The notes under the pieces: model-generated
What the model was told of the DNA's origin: nothing
Seen by the model: only the letters and a program-made list of their open reading frames with translations
The model's database searches: none
Program-made: the position numbers and the translations under genes
Origin: Alviniconcha marisindica
Lineage: Eukaryota; Mollusca; Gastropoda; Provannidae
Length of the DNA stretch: 64,000 nucleotides
Direction: 5' to 3'
Assembly: GCA_018857735.1 (NCBI GenBank)
Contig: JABMCL010002514.1
Span: forward strand, 37,501 to 101,500
In this document: piece by piece, positions 39,871-49,199 of the stretch
How positions within the stretch are numbered: position 1 is the first letter of the stretch
Layout of the letters: every line of letters starts with the position of its first letter

Positions 39871-42437
39871 GAAACTTGAAGCATGTACATGTAGATTTAA
39901 AGAATGTGTAAGCCTTAGGTCCTGTGTGGGTTAGGCGCTGTAAGTACCCCTTATTATTTTGATTATTATGATGTGTGCATGCAGCTGCGGTAACTGTGGC
40001 TTCACTGGGTGACTTCCCCTGATGCTTTGGATGTTGCAGTCGGATTCTTTATCGCTCTAAATTGCTGCAGCTTAACAAAAAATGATCCCAAGAGATTGCT
40101 AACATCTTAATACTAAAAAAGTTTTAGCAAACTTGTTTCAGTCTTAACAACAGAACCAGAATGGTATTTTTGTTTTTAGTTTGTGTTTTGGTAGGTTCTG
40201 TGTGATAGCCTGCCAGTTGGGCTTTGCTTCAAATAGCTTATCTTCATGGACTTTAAGGAATCCTTTCAAAAATATCTATTATTTTATGATGGTGCCTGAT
40301 TTTGTCAGATGCTGCCACTCGTCTATGTACTACTTTTGTTGTTGTTGTTTCCTGGTGTTTTTGTTGTTGTTGCTTTGTTTGTTGTCATTTGCATGTGTAT
40401 GGGTGTAGCTATTCAGTATAGTACATTTTTGTTAATGTTTGTGTGTTTATGAGTGTGTATCCATTCAATATAAAACATTTTTCACTCACTAGTTCAAACA
40501 TACACCATCTTTGGATAATTTTATGTTGGACTTCATCCTTTTGTACATATCCTCACAAGACATATATGATTCCATAAATCATGCAATAAACAGTCTTGGA
40601 TACTGATGAACCAAATGGAGCATTAATAATATAAAAGAAATACACAAAAAGCAACAACCACATCACATATTTCCTGAAAATCCACTCAGACATGCATAGA
40701 AAATAACTGAAAATGTCTTGCTCTAGTTGTTCATGCTCTCTGCATTCTCTGTTGTCCAGCCAAGCTGTCGGCCCACATCGTGGTGAGTGTGGATTACCCA
40801 GAGGTGGCGCCACTCTTCATCATTGGCATAGCTTGGCAATCACAGCGCACTGCTGTAACTGACACACACATCAAGGTAGTGTTTGAATGTGTGTGTGTGC
40901 GTATGTATTTGAGTGTGTGTGTCTGGGTATGTGAAATAAGTGAAGACGAATGTATTCACTGTGAAGAAAAACATTTCATATGGCCCGACCATTGTGTCAA
41001 GCCATATCCAGGAGCTTATTTAGATGTTAAACCTGTCTAAGGAAGAGAAAATACGTGTTCTGGATTGACTCGGGTATTTCAAGTGCTTGAGGAGGGGGTG
41101 AACTTGTACTGTGAAGAGAGAACACTAGTAATGGCATGACCGAGGTATTTCAGCTTTCGAGGAGGAGGTGAACTTACTCTGTAAAAAGGGAACGTGTTTT
41201 ATGCCTTGACTGGGCTGACTCAGGAGCTAGAAGAGGAAATGTTGATGTTGTAGTGCTCCTTACCTCAGCACTGTGTGGGTCACCCAGCATGTGCTACTAA
41301 TGGCTACAAATGCATTCCATAGGCTGAGAGGATTGCATGTGACCTTTTTTTAAATTACCCCGCCACATGGGCAGCTGCACACTGTCTTCAGAGGTCTCCT
41401 GGAGGGTGGACACAGTTTAAATGCGAGGAGCATATTGCGGGTGAAGATAGTCCCCACATAACTACGCAGCGCGTAACAACATTTTAACGTAGCCTTGGTG
41501 TTCAGTGTTGTGACACAGCCCAAGCCAATGTGGGAGGAGGAAATGAATTTGCATTGTACAAAGAGAGAAGTGGGAGTAAGTAACTTGGTGTTTTGCGCCC
41601 AGTCAACCATTACAGTTACATCAAGGCAAGAGAGAAGTGGGAAGAGGAAATGAATTTGCATCGTACAAAGAGAGAACGCATGTGCTGACTTGACCGGGCG
41701 TTTTGTTTCAGGAGCTTGAGGAAGAGGTGAACCTGCACTATGAAGAGCTGGTCATGGACAAGAGTCACGATCAGCTGCTTGCCTCCCAGCTCCAGACTCT
41801 CCTCGTCGGCTTTGACGTCTACCTGGAGACAGAGGTGCTCGACGTTTCTGCTCCTGTAGAAATTCCCAAGGAAAAGGTCATCCCAAGAGTGTTCAGGTCA
41901 GCTGATTTGCTGGGATAGCACACACATGATCATGTGTGTGTCTGTGTTTATCACTATGCTTTGGATGTTTATGTTGGTGGGGTGGTAAGAGAGCTGAACT
42001 AGAAGGGCATTGAAACTGAACGGCCTTGAGCATTACTGGTTATGATTCCAGTTATGTCCTAACATGGAGATGTTTCAACAGACGTGGGAGTTGTAATCAG
42101 CCCTCACAATATATCACCTGGACACACCAGCAGAGCCCAGAGTCGTCTACCTTTGATGGAGTTTAATGTATACCTTGTGTTTAACTGCATGCCAGGTAAG
42201 ACTAAAAATGACCCTAGGTGACTCAGCTCTTGGTTGCTATGTTCATGGGACATCTTTCGAGCACTAATGAGCTCCCTTGTGTGTTGATTCTTCACAAGTG
42301 TGCCAGGCTTCATTCTGTTATCAGGTAGATGTCTATTGATTCAAGTTTCATGGCCTGTTGTGTTGTTTTGCAGAGGGCCTGGTCGCAGCAAGCCATACAA
42401 GTATGTTCCTGAGCTGGGGGTCTTCACACAGCGATAG
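25743..42437 (+). CDS. THOC5: THO complex subunit 5 (17 confident exons; one N-terminal exon unresolved)
   Basis: THOC5 belongs to the nuclear THO/TREX complex, which couples transcription to mRNA export. Exons: 25743-25856, 28111-28227, 28808-28905, 29507-29582, 29883-29953, 31266-31380, 32002-32134, 33049-33123, 35048-35100, 36293-36392, 37008-37119, 37914-38015, 38651-38886, 39443-39634, 40760-40875, 41712-41896, 42374-42437. All are GT-AG and phase-compatible, summing to 1959 nt (652 residues; human 683). Visible landmarks are a lysine-rich start (KKKKRIIK), [47 protein letters not shown], a charged helical stretch, [15 protein letters not shown], an acidic tract followed by [47 protein letters not shown] and the C-terminus [15 protein letters not shown]. 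The N-terminal helix expected between exons 1 and 2 of this list is not securely found. Several introns carry tandem copies of the adjoining splice junction. Confidence 0.93.
26601..26638 (-). repeat. Stem-loop insert copy in THOC5 intron
   Basis: The minus strand reads TTTTAATGCCCAGTCAACCA followed by GTGCGGTTACATCAGGGT, the same core as the other copies of the roughly 50-bp family. Target-site duplication is not obvious. Confidence 0.6.
26718..26819 (+). other. Candidate extra THOC5 N-terminal exon (uncertain)
   Basis: A segment after a good acceptor (TTTTTCCAG) reads [17 protein letters not shown], and EYEV resembles the DYEL of vertebrate THOC5 at this point. A strong donor (GTGAGT) at 26820 would make a 102-nt, phase 0-0 exon that fits between the exons ending at 25856 and starting at 28111. 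However, that reading meets an in-frame TGA after an A8 run. An alternative donor after 26769 leaves phase 1 and needs another exon that I cannot find. It may be a polymorphic or mis-called A run, or not an exon at all. Confidence 0.25.
28665..28712 (+). repeat. SINE family 1 tail fragment
   Basis: CTGTCCCTAATAGGCCTTCT and ATGGATGTTAAGCAACAAA match the 3' tail seen at 7150-7195 and 45713-45766. No head or body is present. It lies in a THOC5 intron. Confidence 0.6.
28949..29505 (+). repeat. 33-bp direct repeat of a THOC5 pyrimidine tract
   Basis: The 33 bases before the acceptor of the exon at 29507 (GGTTGACACATC...TTTTTGCTCA) occur identically at 28949-28981 and 29473-29505, about 44 bp after the preceding exon and at the intron end. 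The first copy lacks the terminal G of the acceptor AG. The intervening 491 bp look like unique or decayed sequence. Confidence 0.8.
30657..30694 (-). repeat. Diverged stem-loop insert copy
   Basis: The minus-strand copy contains TTTTAATGTCCTGTCAACCA and then a purine-rich arm, resembling the roughly 50-bp stem-loop family described at 59006. It is degenerate and no target-site duplication is recognised. Confidence 0.4.
31188..31257. repeat. (GT)n directly before a THOC5 exon
   Basis: A G run, a T run and (GT)n end just 9 bp before the exon at 31266, so the microsatellite forms part of the acceptor region. Confidence 0.9.
31369..31440 (+). repeat. Duplicated THOC5 exon end and donor
   Basis: The exon ends TCCATTCTAGAG at 31380 and the donor follows as GTAAGGCACTCC. 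A second copy, TCCATTCTAGAA then AGTAAGGCAGTCC with a short insertion, lies at 31401-31440, so GTAAGG occurs twice within 50 bp. Confidence 0.75.
31760..31810 (+). mobile_element. 51-bp stem-loop insert with 12-bp target-site duplication
   Basis: The insert holds GTTGGTGTTTTACGCCCAGT and GGTACGGTTATATCAGGGCG. It is flanked by direct repeats GTGTACATAGCA at 31748-31759 and 31811-31822; the match extends upstream with one mismatch. The outer arms CGCCC and GGGCG can pair. It lies in a THOC5 intron. Confidence 0.8.
32547..32902. repeat. Direct ~110-bp repeat pair in THOC5 intron
   Basis: ACCATAAAATTGGTGTGAAA and CCTGGACATGTTGAAATGAA occur at 32795-32902 and, with few changes, at 32547-32656. 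Confidence 0.8.
33617..34130. repeat. Minisatellite, ~97-bp unit, ~5 copies, in THOC5 intron
   Basis: Units alternate CACCTGTGAAGGAGTACCTT, CTGGCCTACATTGCATGAGT, CACCTGTGAACAAGTACCCT and CTCCCTGGCCTCCATCACCT, so the period is built from two related half-units. Confidence 0.85.
34351..34996 (+). repeat. 18-bp minisatellite of acceptor-like units in THOC5 intron
   Basis: About 36 units of an 18-bp motif (GTGTTTCAGATTGAGGCT and variants) end about 50 bp before the true acceptor GTGTTTCAG at 35039-35047, which itself resembles a unit. Each unit carries TTTCAG or TTCAG. Because 18 is a multiple of three, the array is open in several frames (up to 243 codons), which does not indicate a protein. 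Confidence 0.9.
35349..35660 (+). mobile_element. Diverged tRNA-derived SINE in THOC5 intron
   Basis: It shows a decayed A box (TTTGGCCTGGTGGTAATGG), a B-box-like GTAGGTTTGAATCTGCTTC, TTCTTCAAAACTTCCAGCAT and later ACGGACACTGCC and ACAGTTAATGAAAC, in the order of family 1 but strongly diverged. Confidence 0.55.
35889..35960. repeat. (CA)n in THOC5 intron
   Basis: Nearly perfect dinucleotide run. A second run lies at 36656-36734 in the next intron. Confidence 0.95.
37345..37450 (+). mobile_element. Possible LINE C-terminal fragment in THOC5 intron
   Basis: One frame reads [10 protein letters not shown] and [12 protein letters not shown], resembling the C-terminal signature of non-LTR proteins. 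It is very short. Confidence 0.35.
38016..38530 (+). repeat. Minisatellite built from a THOC5 exon end and its donor
   Basis: The exon ending at 38015 closes with CCAACCCTGCCAATCAGTA, a short linker and the donor GTGAGTTGAGATCAAG. About eight more copies of this 52-65-bp unit follow directly in the intron. Six of the eight keep GTGAGT at the matching place; one reads GCAAAT and one GTGAAC. The array ends near 38530, about 120 bp before the next exon. Confidence 0.9.
39194..39370 (+). pseudogene. Truncated tandem duplicate of a THOC5 exon
   Basis: A 177-bp unit occurs twice in tandem (39194-39370 and 39371-39547). It contains the intron end, the acceptor and the first 35 or so codons of the exon that starts at 39443. 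The upstream copy (acceptor AG at 39264-39265, exon-like from 39266) has the same reading frame with changes such as KKFPAK to KTFPTK. It lacks the second half of the exon and its donor, and readthrough meets a stop in the repeated intron. I count about eight differences between copies. The second copy is taken as the functional exon because it continues to a proper donor. Confidence 0.85.
39690..39972 (+). mobile_element. LINE 3' fragment in THOC5 intron
   Basis: A short reading frame has [12 protein letters not shown], the same C-terminal signature, then a shift to NASFKNLFF, a (GT)n tract (39815-39869) and GGCGCTGTAAGTACCCCTTA with a TTATTA-like tail. The end sequence (TTTAAAGAATGTGT, TTAGGCG) recurs at 11270-11330, again after (GT)n. 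Confidence 0.6.
41066..41677 (+). repeat. Decayed copies of a THOC5 acceptor and exon start
   Basis: The real exon starts at 41712 after TGACTTGACCGGGCG and TTTTGTTTCAG, and opens GAGCTTGAGGAAGAGGTGAA. Diverged copies lie upstream at 41066-41122, 41137-41195, 41207-41247, 41531-41570 and 41639-41677, some with TATTTCAG or ACTCAG followed by GAGGAGGAGGTGAACTT-like sequence. A stem-loop insert (41576-41627) interrupts the last two copies. Confidence 0.7.
41576..41627 (+). mobile_element. 52-bp stem-loop insert with 15-bp target-site duplication
   Basis: A copy of the same family (TTGGTGTTTTGCGCCCAGTC core, then ACCATTACAGTTACATCAAG) is flanked by AAGAGAGAAGTGGGA at 41561-41575 and 41628-41642. 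It lies in the THOC5 intron before the exon at 41712, inside the decayed junction repeats, so part of the flanking duplication could reflect local tandem repetition. Confidence 0.7.
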
Positions 42438-42460
42438 ATCTGCGTGGCATCTATCAGCAT

Positions 42461-42760
42461 CCTCCACATCATTCATCAATCATGCATACTGGCCACAGTC
42501 ATCATCCACATTTGTCATCAACTGCACTTGACATTAGTCAACATCCACATCATTCATCAACCGTGCTTGACATAAGCCAACATCCACATCATTCATCAGC
42601 TATGCTTGACGTAAACCAACATCCACATCATTCATCAACCATGGTTGACATAAGCCAACAGCCACATCATTCATCAACTGTGCTTCGCATTAATCAACAG
42701 CCACAACATTCATTGAGCTTTCCTGACATCAGTATCACATTCAGATCATTCATCAAGGCT
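42461..42760. repeat. 39-bp minisatellite in the probable THOC5 3' UTR
   Basis: About seven units of CATCCACATCATTCATCAAC and YRTGCTTGACATAAGCCAA start 24 bp after the THOC5 stop codon (42437). The unit is a multiple of three, so an open frame results. Confidence 0.9.
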
Positions 42761-43589
42761 TGTTGATATTGGATGACATTCACATCATCTGCCAAGCTTT
42801 TTCTGGTGGATGTTGGTCTAAATCACCACCCTCCACATACTTCCGTCCACCTGGTGGATACAAGTCAAAATGTTACTGCACAGACATGGGAATGTTGCTG
42901 TTGCAGATTAATCATTATTGCCATGGAGGTAAATGGTAACCAGTACACCCTGGCTTTGCAGCAGAGATAGTGGCCAAGAGCATGACTGGCCACTGGCCGG
43001 AAATTATTGATGGTTATTCCCCTGTGGCAGCTAGGCTCAAAAATGAGATGGAAGGTAGTTGGCGGGGGTTAATTTATTAAATTATGTGACGGTTATTGCA
43101 CTTGTGAACACCTGTCTTTTAGAAAAGGATACTTTTTGTTTGTTTGTTGAATCGTGAGTGTTTTTTTATGCATGTGGATGTTCCTGAGTATTATGTTGTT
43201 ATCCTTTTGACTTGAAAATGTCAGTTGAACAGTTAATTTTGTGTAATTAAATTTAACTTTCTTGTCAGACTTGATCAATCTGTAATTAAGTGAAAGTGCT
43301 GACACACTTGTGGCTGAGAAATGCAATCCAAGTTTCAACCCTCATTAATAATTTTATTACACACTCTTACTATGGATGAACTTTGTATTTAAAAGTAAGC
43401 ATTGGCAATGGCAGTGTTTGAATCAGATGGAACAGAGGGTCCCAGGTCCAGGCCTGTTTCTGCCCTTTGATGCAAGCCTGTAAAAGACTAGTCTGTAGTG
43501 CACATCACAGGATTTTACAAGTTTCAGTAAGATATATATATCAACTTATCAATTGCAATATTGAGTCCTTCCATCAGCAATGTGTTCCC

Positions 43590-43760
43590 CCAGGGTTCCC
43601 CCAGTCTTTGAATGTCTTGGAACTTTCAGGAAATATGATCTGCCATTTTCAAGGTCTTGAAAGTCTGAAAAAATTGATAATTCAGTTGAAGTCTTTGGAA
43701 CTTTGGGGAAATATGATCAGCCATTTTCAGGGTCTTGAAAGTCTGTGAAAAATTAATAAT
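43590..43760. repeat. Two tandem ~82-bp units
   Basis: TTGGAACTTTCAGGAAATAT, GATCTGCCATTTTCAAGGTC and TTGAAAGTCTG recur once. One frame looks leucine-rich but contains no complete leucine-rich-repeat domain. Confidence 0.8.
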
Positions 43761-44094
43761 TCAGCTGAGGTCTTTGAAAGTTTGTGAATTTTGACTTGTC
43801 AAACTAGAAAGCCCTAACTTACAAGGGCCTGAATGATACCCTTACTTTGACAGTTACTAGCTAGGTAACTTCATACTTTGGCTGATATGAGTTAGAGTCA
43901 TAAAAAGGCAGTATACTAGTATTTGCAATGTGAAGTGAAGGGTGTACCTGTACTGTATGTATCACGTGGTGAATTAAAGATGAGTAATGTGTCGATTTTG
44001 TCTTTAAATTTTGGAGAGAGAGAGGGGAAACGGTCATGAAAGTTTGTGAATCTGGGACTGAAACGTTTGTATGACTCCTGGTGCATGTCGATGT

Positions 44095-44320
44095 CACTTT
44101 GCATGAAGTGACATGGTGCATGGTTGTATGGTGTACACAGAACGCGCCGAGACAGCAGCAGTTTCATGTGGCTCCAGCCATGCCAGCACTGTAAGTACAC
44201 CACTTCGGTGGATATTCAAAAATGCGCTATAAAAAGCCAGTTACTCATGTAGAATCACATGTGAGGGCAGTGAGTCTGCTCGAGAGCGGAGAATAGCGCT
44301 ATATAAAAGCAATTTTTTAT
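44095..44320 (+). mobile_element. SINE family 2 copy, 5'-truncated
   Basis: From TTTGCATGAAGTGACATGGT through CACCACTTCGGTGGATATTC to GGAGAATAGCGCTATATAAA it matches the 3' half of the family. Confidence 0.75.
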
Positions 44321-44584
44321 ATATTTTTTTAAAGCAATCGTCATCGGGAATGTCCACTTTTAGTCCCATTGGTTCATGGCCGTCTTCAAATGGTATGAAA
44401 ATGTGTGTGTGTGTGTGGACGGAATGAACTTGAAGTATACACAATGTTGGCATATCCACATAGTTCATTCAGTACTATGCCAGTGCTATACACAAGCACA
44501 CGCACACACGCATCCTCAAACCATTCGAGGATAGTGAACCGACAGGACTAAAAGTGGATATTGCCAGGACAGCGTTGGGTGCAT

Positions 44585-45120
44585 GCACTAGTTGTAGCTA
44601 CAGAACTGCATAGGGCTTAGTACTGGGTGTAACTACAGGACTACATAGGGCATAATGAGTGTAACTACAGGACTACATAGGGTGTAGAGAGTGGGTGTAA
44701 CAACAGGACTACATAGGGCATAGTGGGTGTAACTACAGGACACATTGGGCATAGTGGGTGTAACTACAGGACTACTTAGGGTGTAGACAGTGGTTTAACT
44801 ACAGGACTACATAGGGTGTAGAGTGGGTGTAACTACAGGACTACGTAGGGCATAGTGGGCGTTACTACAGGGCTACATAGGGCATAGTGGGTGCAACTAC
44901 AGGACTTTGTATGGCATAGACAGTGGGTTTAATTGCAGGACTATATAGGGCATAGTGGGTGTAACTACAGGACAACATAGGGTGTAGACGGGGTGCATCT
45001 ACAGGACTACAAAAGATGTTTACACTGCGTGCAACTACAGGGTTATATTGGAGTATATAAATATACTGTGGGTGGGTTACATAGGGTGTATACGTTGGCT
45101 GCAACTACACAAAACTATGG
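44585..45120. repeat. Minisatellite, ~34-bp unit, ~14 copies
   Basis: Units of GTGGGTGTAACTACAGGACT and ACATAGGGCATA with progressive divergence to the right. Confidence 0.9.
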
Positions 45121-45265
45121 TGGTGTCTCTCAGCAGTACTCTACGCAGCTGCTCTTGACACTGTGCAAGTAGGTGAAAGAAGCATGAAACGAAATTAACA
45201 AACATGCAGGCATTAGAGAGAGTGGTGGCGGTGATGTCGCTGTTAAAGTTTTCGAGTTCGAGTTA

Positions 45266-45268
45266 TCT

Positions 45269-45331
<63 letters not shown>
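45266..45331. repeat. (CT)n tract
   Basis: About 32 CT dinucleotides with one interruption. Confidence 0.95.
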
Positions 45332-45333
<2 letters not shown>

Positions 45334-45453
45334 CAATACTAAATTGATGTAATTTTCCGTCAAAAGGCGCTTTTGTCCCATTGGTTCAGTGGGTCGTGCA
45401 GTGAAAGAACCCGCTACTTGAGGACCCTCTCGAAAGTTGTCGTGAGTTGAATG

Positions 45454-45843
45454 TAAGTAAGTAAGTAAACATGGTGCTTAACGTCCACAGAAACCACAAG
45501 GCTTATTAGGGAAGGTGGTATGGAGGTGGGGGGAAGAGGGAGATTATATACCTATCGCTACACTGCCACCACCAGAAGTGATTCCTGCATTAAGATGGGC
45601 AGCGATGCCAGCCATTTCAAGTTAATGTTTCAGTAGGAAGTGATGGACAAAGTCACATGACTGTGTCCACAAACCACAACCTTTTTGAAGAGAAAGCCGG
45701 GAGAGCCGAACCCCGTCCCTAATAAGCCTTATGGTTTCTGTGGACGTTAAGCACCATGTTTACTTAGAGCCGAAGCGGTATCGAACCGAGGTCCTTCCGC
45801 TTGCCAGCCTAACGCCTTACCGCTAGGCTAAACCGGCTCACAC
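45454..45843 (-). mobile_element. Rearranged family 1 SINE with inverted internal tail
   Basis: On the minus strand a tRNA-like head (45767-45842) and the body and tail (45459-45710) are present, but a tail segment in plus orientation (45713-45766, GTCCCTAATAAGCCTTATGG to ATGTTTACTT) lies between them. The whole is flanked by AGTTGAATG at 45445-45453 and 45844-45852. Either a second tail was inserted in inverse orientation or the element was rearranged during insertion. Confidence 0.7.
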
Positions 45844-45852
45844 AGTTGAATG

Positions 45853-47362
45853 AAATCACGAAGTGTCAATGAACATGGGAAGTAATCTTTCCCGCACAAA
45901 GTTGGCGCAGACTATTAAAATATGCAATTACGTCCATTGTCTGTCATTTGGCCAACAGTTCGTTCGTTCGTTCTGTTTTTAATGTCCTCAGATGCTAAAA
46001 GCATATTAGGGACAATCTATATAGTAAGCTTGTCTTGGATATATCATTGTTAAAATCATGGGGGAGACGGGGGGGATGGGGAGCGAAGTAAGCTTGGTCC
46101 ACTTGCGGATCAATATTTGGATCGGGATATGAAGTCGCTGGAACAAAGGGGGAATGAGGGGTGAGGGGAGAGATGAGATGGGTCCACCTGCGGATCAATA
46201 CTGGGGTCAGGGTGCTGGGTCGTCTTGGCTGTACTGGGGCATTCACTCGTAGAACTGAACAGCACGCTAGGGGTCCGGTTAAAAAATCGTCGTCCGCTAT
46301 TTACAGTTAAAAACTGGGCTGCAGATTTTTTTTTAAACTTGCAAGGTTATGTAGGCGGGCTGCACAACATGTAATATATACAATCGGCACACATAGTATT
46401 TACAGTTAAAAACGTCGAAGACGCACATGGTAGTTTAAATACAATTGTAGTAAAATCGAGGCCTGTAGTCAGGCGGCTAAAAATACTTGGGTATGCAAGC
46501 ATACACTTGTGGTGGTCGCTGGAATCGGGTCCAGCAGACTAGAACTGAGTGCGGGAAACACGGAGACGAGAAAAATTCGCTGAGAAAAATGATGTAGGTG
46601 AAATTGTGATCTGAGGGTTAATTAATTAGTAAATTATGTTTCAGTGAGCATTTACTATAATCCTAGCTTGTTTAATGCTCATACAATGATTTTGATTGTC
46701 CATATTTTCATGAATGTAAATAAACTTTGTTTAAACCAACGTTCGCCCCTTCCTCCGAGCTGCGGGAAAGCGTTGAACGTAGCCGGTGGTCCCGCATACT
46801 ACTACGACGGTGCTCTGGATCGGAACACGGCACAGCCAGGCACTCTGGTTCGGAACATAGAAAAACCGGGCGAGTGTTTTCCTATCCTTTTAACGCGACT
46901 TCTAAATACTCTTAGACAGTGATAGTACATCATATCACGCATGAGATATTTAATAACAGAGTGACTATAACCAAAATGCACCAAGTGACAGCATTTTCCT
47001 GTCGTTTTTGAAGAAAGTGCAATTTTGCCTGCAAACGGCCGAAATCAAAAACGAAAATGTCAAGAAAGTACACCACATGACGCAGGAAAGCTTCCCCGTT
47101 CCAGCCTTTATGATTTGTGTGAGGTGGAATACCTACATTTGACGTAAATCAGTGTTGTTTACGCGGATCGACATTTTGCTTCTGCCTGCTCCGGCTGGGC
47201 CTCGCTGTAACGATGAAAACTGATATACTGCGTACATGACTGTGTGAATTAAGAACAAGTCACGCGCCGAGTAATGACTTCAGTACGGAACTTGTCTCTC
47301 TATGGTCTTGGGACCACCGAAACACGCCCCTAAGTGACAAAACAAATTTAGTGCATCTCAAC
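45853..47362. other. Unassigned sequence upstream of the orphan exon
   Basis: A segment at 45960-46250 contains TTTTTAATGTCCTCAGATGC and CATATTAGGGACAA and a duplicated CACTTGCGGATCAATATTTG / CACCTGCGGATCAATACTGG. CpG content appears higher around 47150-47500. No coding exon other than 47363-47497 is supported. Confidence 0.45.
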
Positions 47363-47497
47363 ATGAAGAAGTCATGGTCGGAGAGCGAGTTTTTTCTGTC
47401 TTTACTGTTTTGCAACAGGAAAACTATCGCTTTGACTTTCTGTGTTCTCTGTGCGGCGACGATCCTGGTCTACTCCGCGTCTGTTGTCGTTACCCGG
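47363..47497 (+). CDS. Possible first coding exon of a membrane-anchored protein
   Basis: ATG opens a 45-codon frame ending exactly at a strong donor (CGG then GTAAGT). It starts MKKSWSESEFF and continues with a hydrophobic stretch of about 22 residues (IALTFCVLCAATILVYSASV) after a basic NRK, then TR. This is the pattern of a type II signal anchor, as in Golgi glycosyltransferases or sulfotransferases, or of a signal peptide. No downstream exon is recognised in the remaining 16 kb, which is almost all repeats, so the rest may lie beyond the window. It could be chance. Confidence 0.4.
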
Positions 47498-48234
47498 GTA
47501 AGTGGCTGGGGCTTCGTGGGCTTTTGAGGACTCGGTAAAGTTCACCATGTATTGTTAAACAACAAAATGTACATTAAAAACCACACACACACACATACAT
47601 GCACCTTGTGAGGACTTGGTAAAGTTCATCATGTATTATTAAACAACAACAAAATGTACGTTTAAAAACCACAGAGACACATACACACACCCCACACACC
47701 ACACACACACACACACACATACACGCACACACACATCCACCCCACACACACTAAGACCCAGTATACTGTTGTTTATTTACTGAAGTATTTTTTTGTAAAT
47801 AACAGACGTCATCTCTTACTCAAATTTCAACATAAACTGGAGAAAAATTTAAAGGGGTCCCAATTCAGACATGTTGGCCTGAAATGTAAAAAATGTGCAA
47901 ATATTTCTATTTTCTGGCTGCTTATTGTTGCTCTATCACTAAATAAGTCTCAGCATTGGTATTTGTGCATCAGAAGTACTTTCTTGCTTTGGATTTGAGC
48001 TTCTCAGGTTGGAGCCAGCCTGCTTGCTCTTTTAACCATGATGGTTTTTTTGCCGTTTGGTGTCTGCTTTAAACAGTAGATATTTAAATTGTTTCCTGTT
48101 GATTTAAACTGTCGCAAATATGTTAACTGGACTTTATGCTGGCTGAGCGTCGCCCTGTCAACCACCACACTCATTACATGAAACAACTCAAACACAGATA
48201 TTGCCGCTGTAGGCCATTGGTTGTGACATTTGTT

Positions 48235-48236
<2 letters not shown>
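47498..48236. other. Unassigned; short duplicated segment and (CA)n
   Basis: GGACTCGGTAAAGTTCACCA with ATGTATTGTTAAACAACAA recurs at about 47613-47650. A CA-rich tract lies at 47690-47750. No gene seen. Confidence 0.5.
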
Positions 48237-48289
<53 letters not shown>

Positions 48290-48482
48290 GAATTTAGAGA
48301 GCGCTTTCAGAAACTCAAAGCGTTTTACAATTGAACTTAGAGAAAAACATACAATGCGCAAATATATAAGCGTACAAAACGTATGAAAATTAACAAACAT
48401 TTTCATACAAAGCATGGCAAAAACATAAGCACACAAGATCGCTCGTGCGCGCACGCGCACTCTCACACACACACGCACACAC

Positions 48483-48546
<64 letters not shown>
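48237..48546. repeat. (AAT)n, LINE/SINE-like tail and (CA)n
   Basis: An AAT run at 48237-48289 is followed by GGAATTTAGAGAGCGCTTTC and AAAGCGTTTTACAATTG, similar to retroposon 3' ends read in reverse, and (CA)n at 48467-48546. Confidence 0.7.
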
Positions 48547-48547
<1 letters not shown>

Positions 48548-48734
48548 AACAGGATCGCACGCACACAATGCCAATAAAGAGCGCACGCGCACGAGCTCAC
48601 ACACACACACACGCATGGCTGAGACGGACATGGGGGGGGGGGGGGGGTTAAAGACTAATTTGAAGGCAAGGGCTGTGATTAAAGAGCAAGAGAGAGAGAT
48701 TACCTTACCTCCAAACCCCTGTGATTGGCAGTGG

Positions 48735-48818
48735 CGCACCTGCTCAGATGGCCATATCGCACCTGCTCAGATGGCCATATCGCACCTGCTCAGACGGCCA
48801 TATCGCACCTGCTCAGAA
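48735..48818. repeat. 23-bp minisatellite, 4 copies
   Basis: CGCACCTGCTCAGATGGCCA and TAT repeated four times with one change. Confidence 0.9.
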
Positions 48819-49199
48819 ACCAAATTGTTCAATAACATGTAACAGTCTTTCGACGCGTCTACCTGTATGGTTTCCATACTGACAAAGTTGCCCGTTCATT
48901 AAATACAACTGTGCACCACAATACCGCCCATTCAGGCTATTGTCTCCTAAACCACAGACCTACCCGTCAGTTAATGCGTGAAAAATATATAACGAGCTAG
49001 CTGCATGCCTGTACACTCAGGTGACAGTCACAAAAGTACCCGTTTATCCACACAAGCATTTTCTTGCTATTCCTCGCTGCTCACTGCAAACATGTCGGCA
49101 CAGTTATGCCTCTCCCTACCCACAAATAGTTTTGACGATAAATACACCTGTGGAATCTTCTCATCTGTCCACATACATTTCCACTAAGGTAATAGTATC

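Noticed and set aside
43467..43748. Leucine-rich-repeat protein fragment
   Set aside because: It consists of only two copies of an 82-bp tandem repeat; no start, no further repeats and no exon structure.
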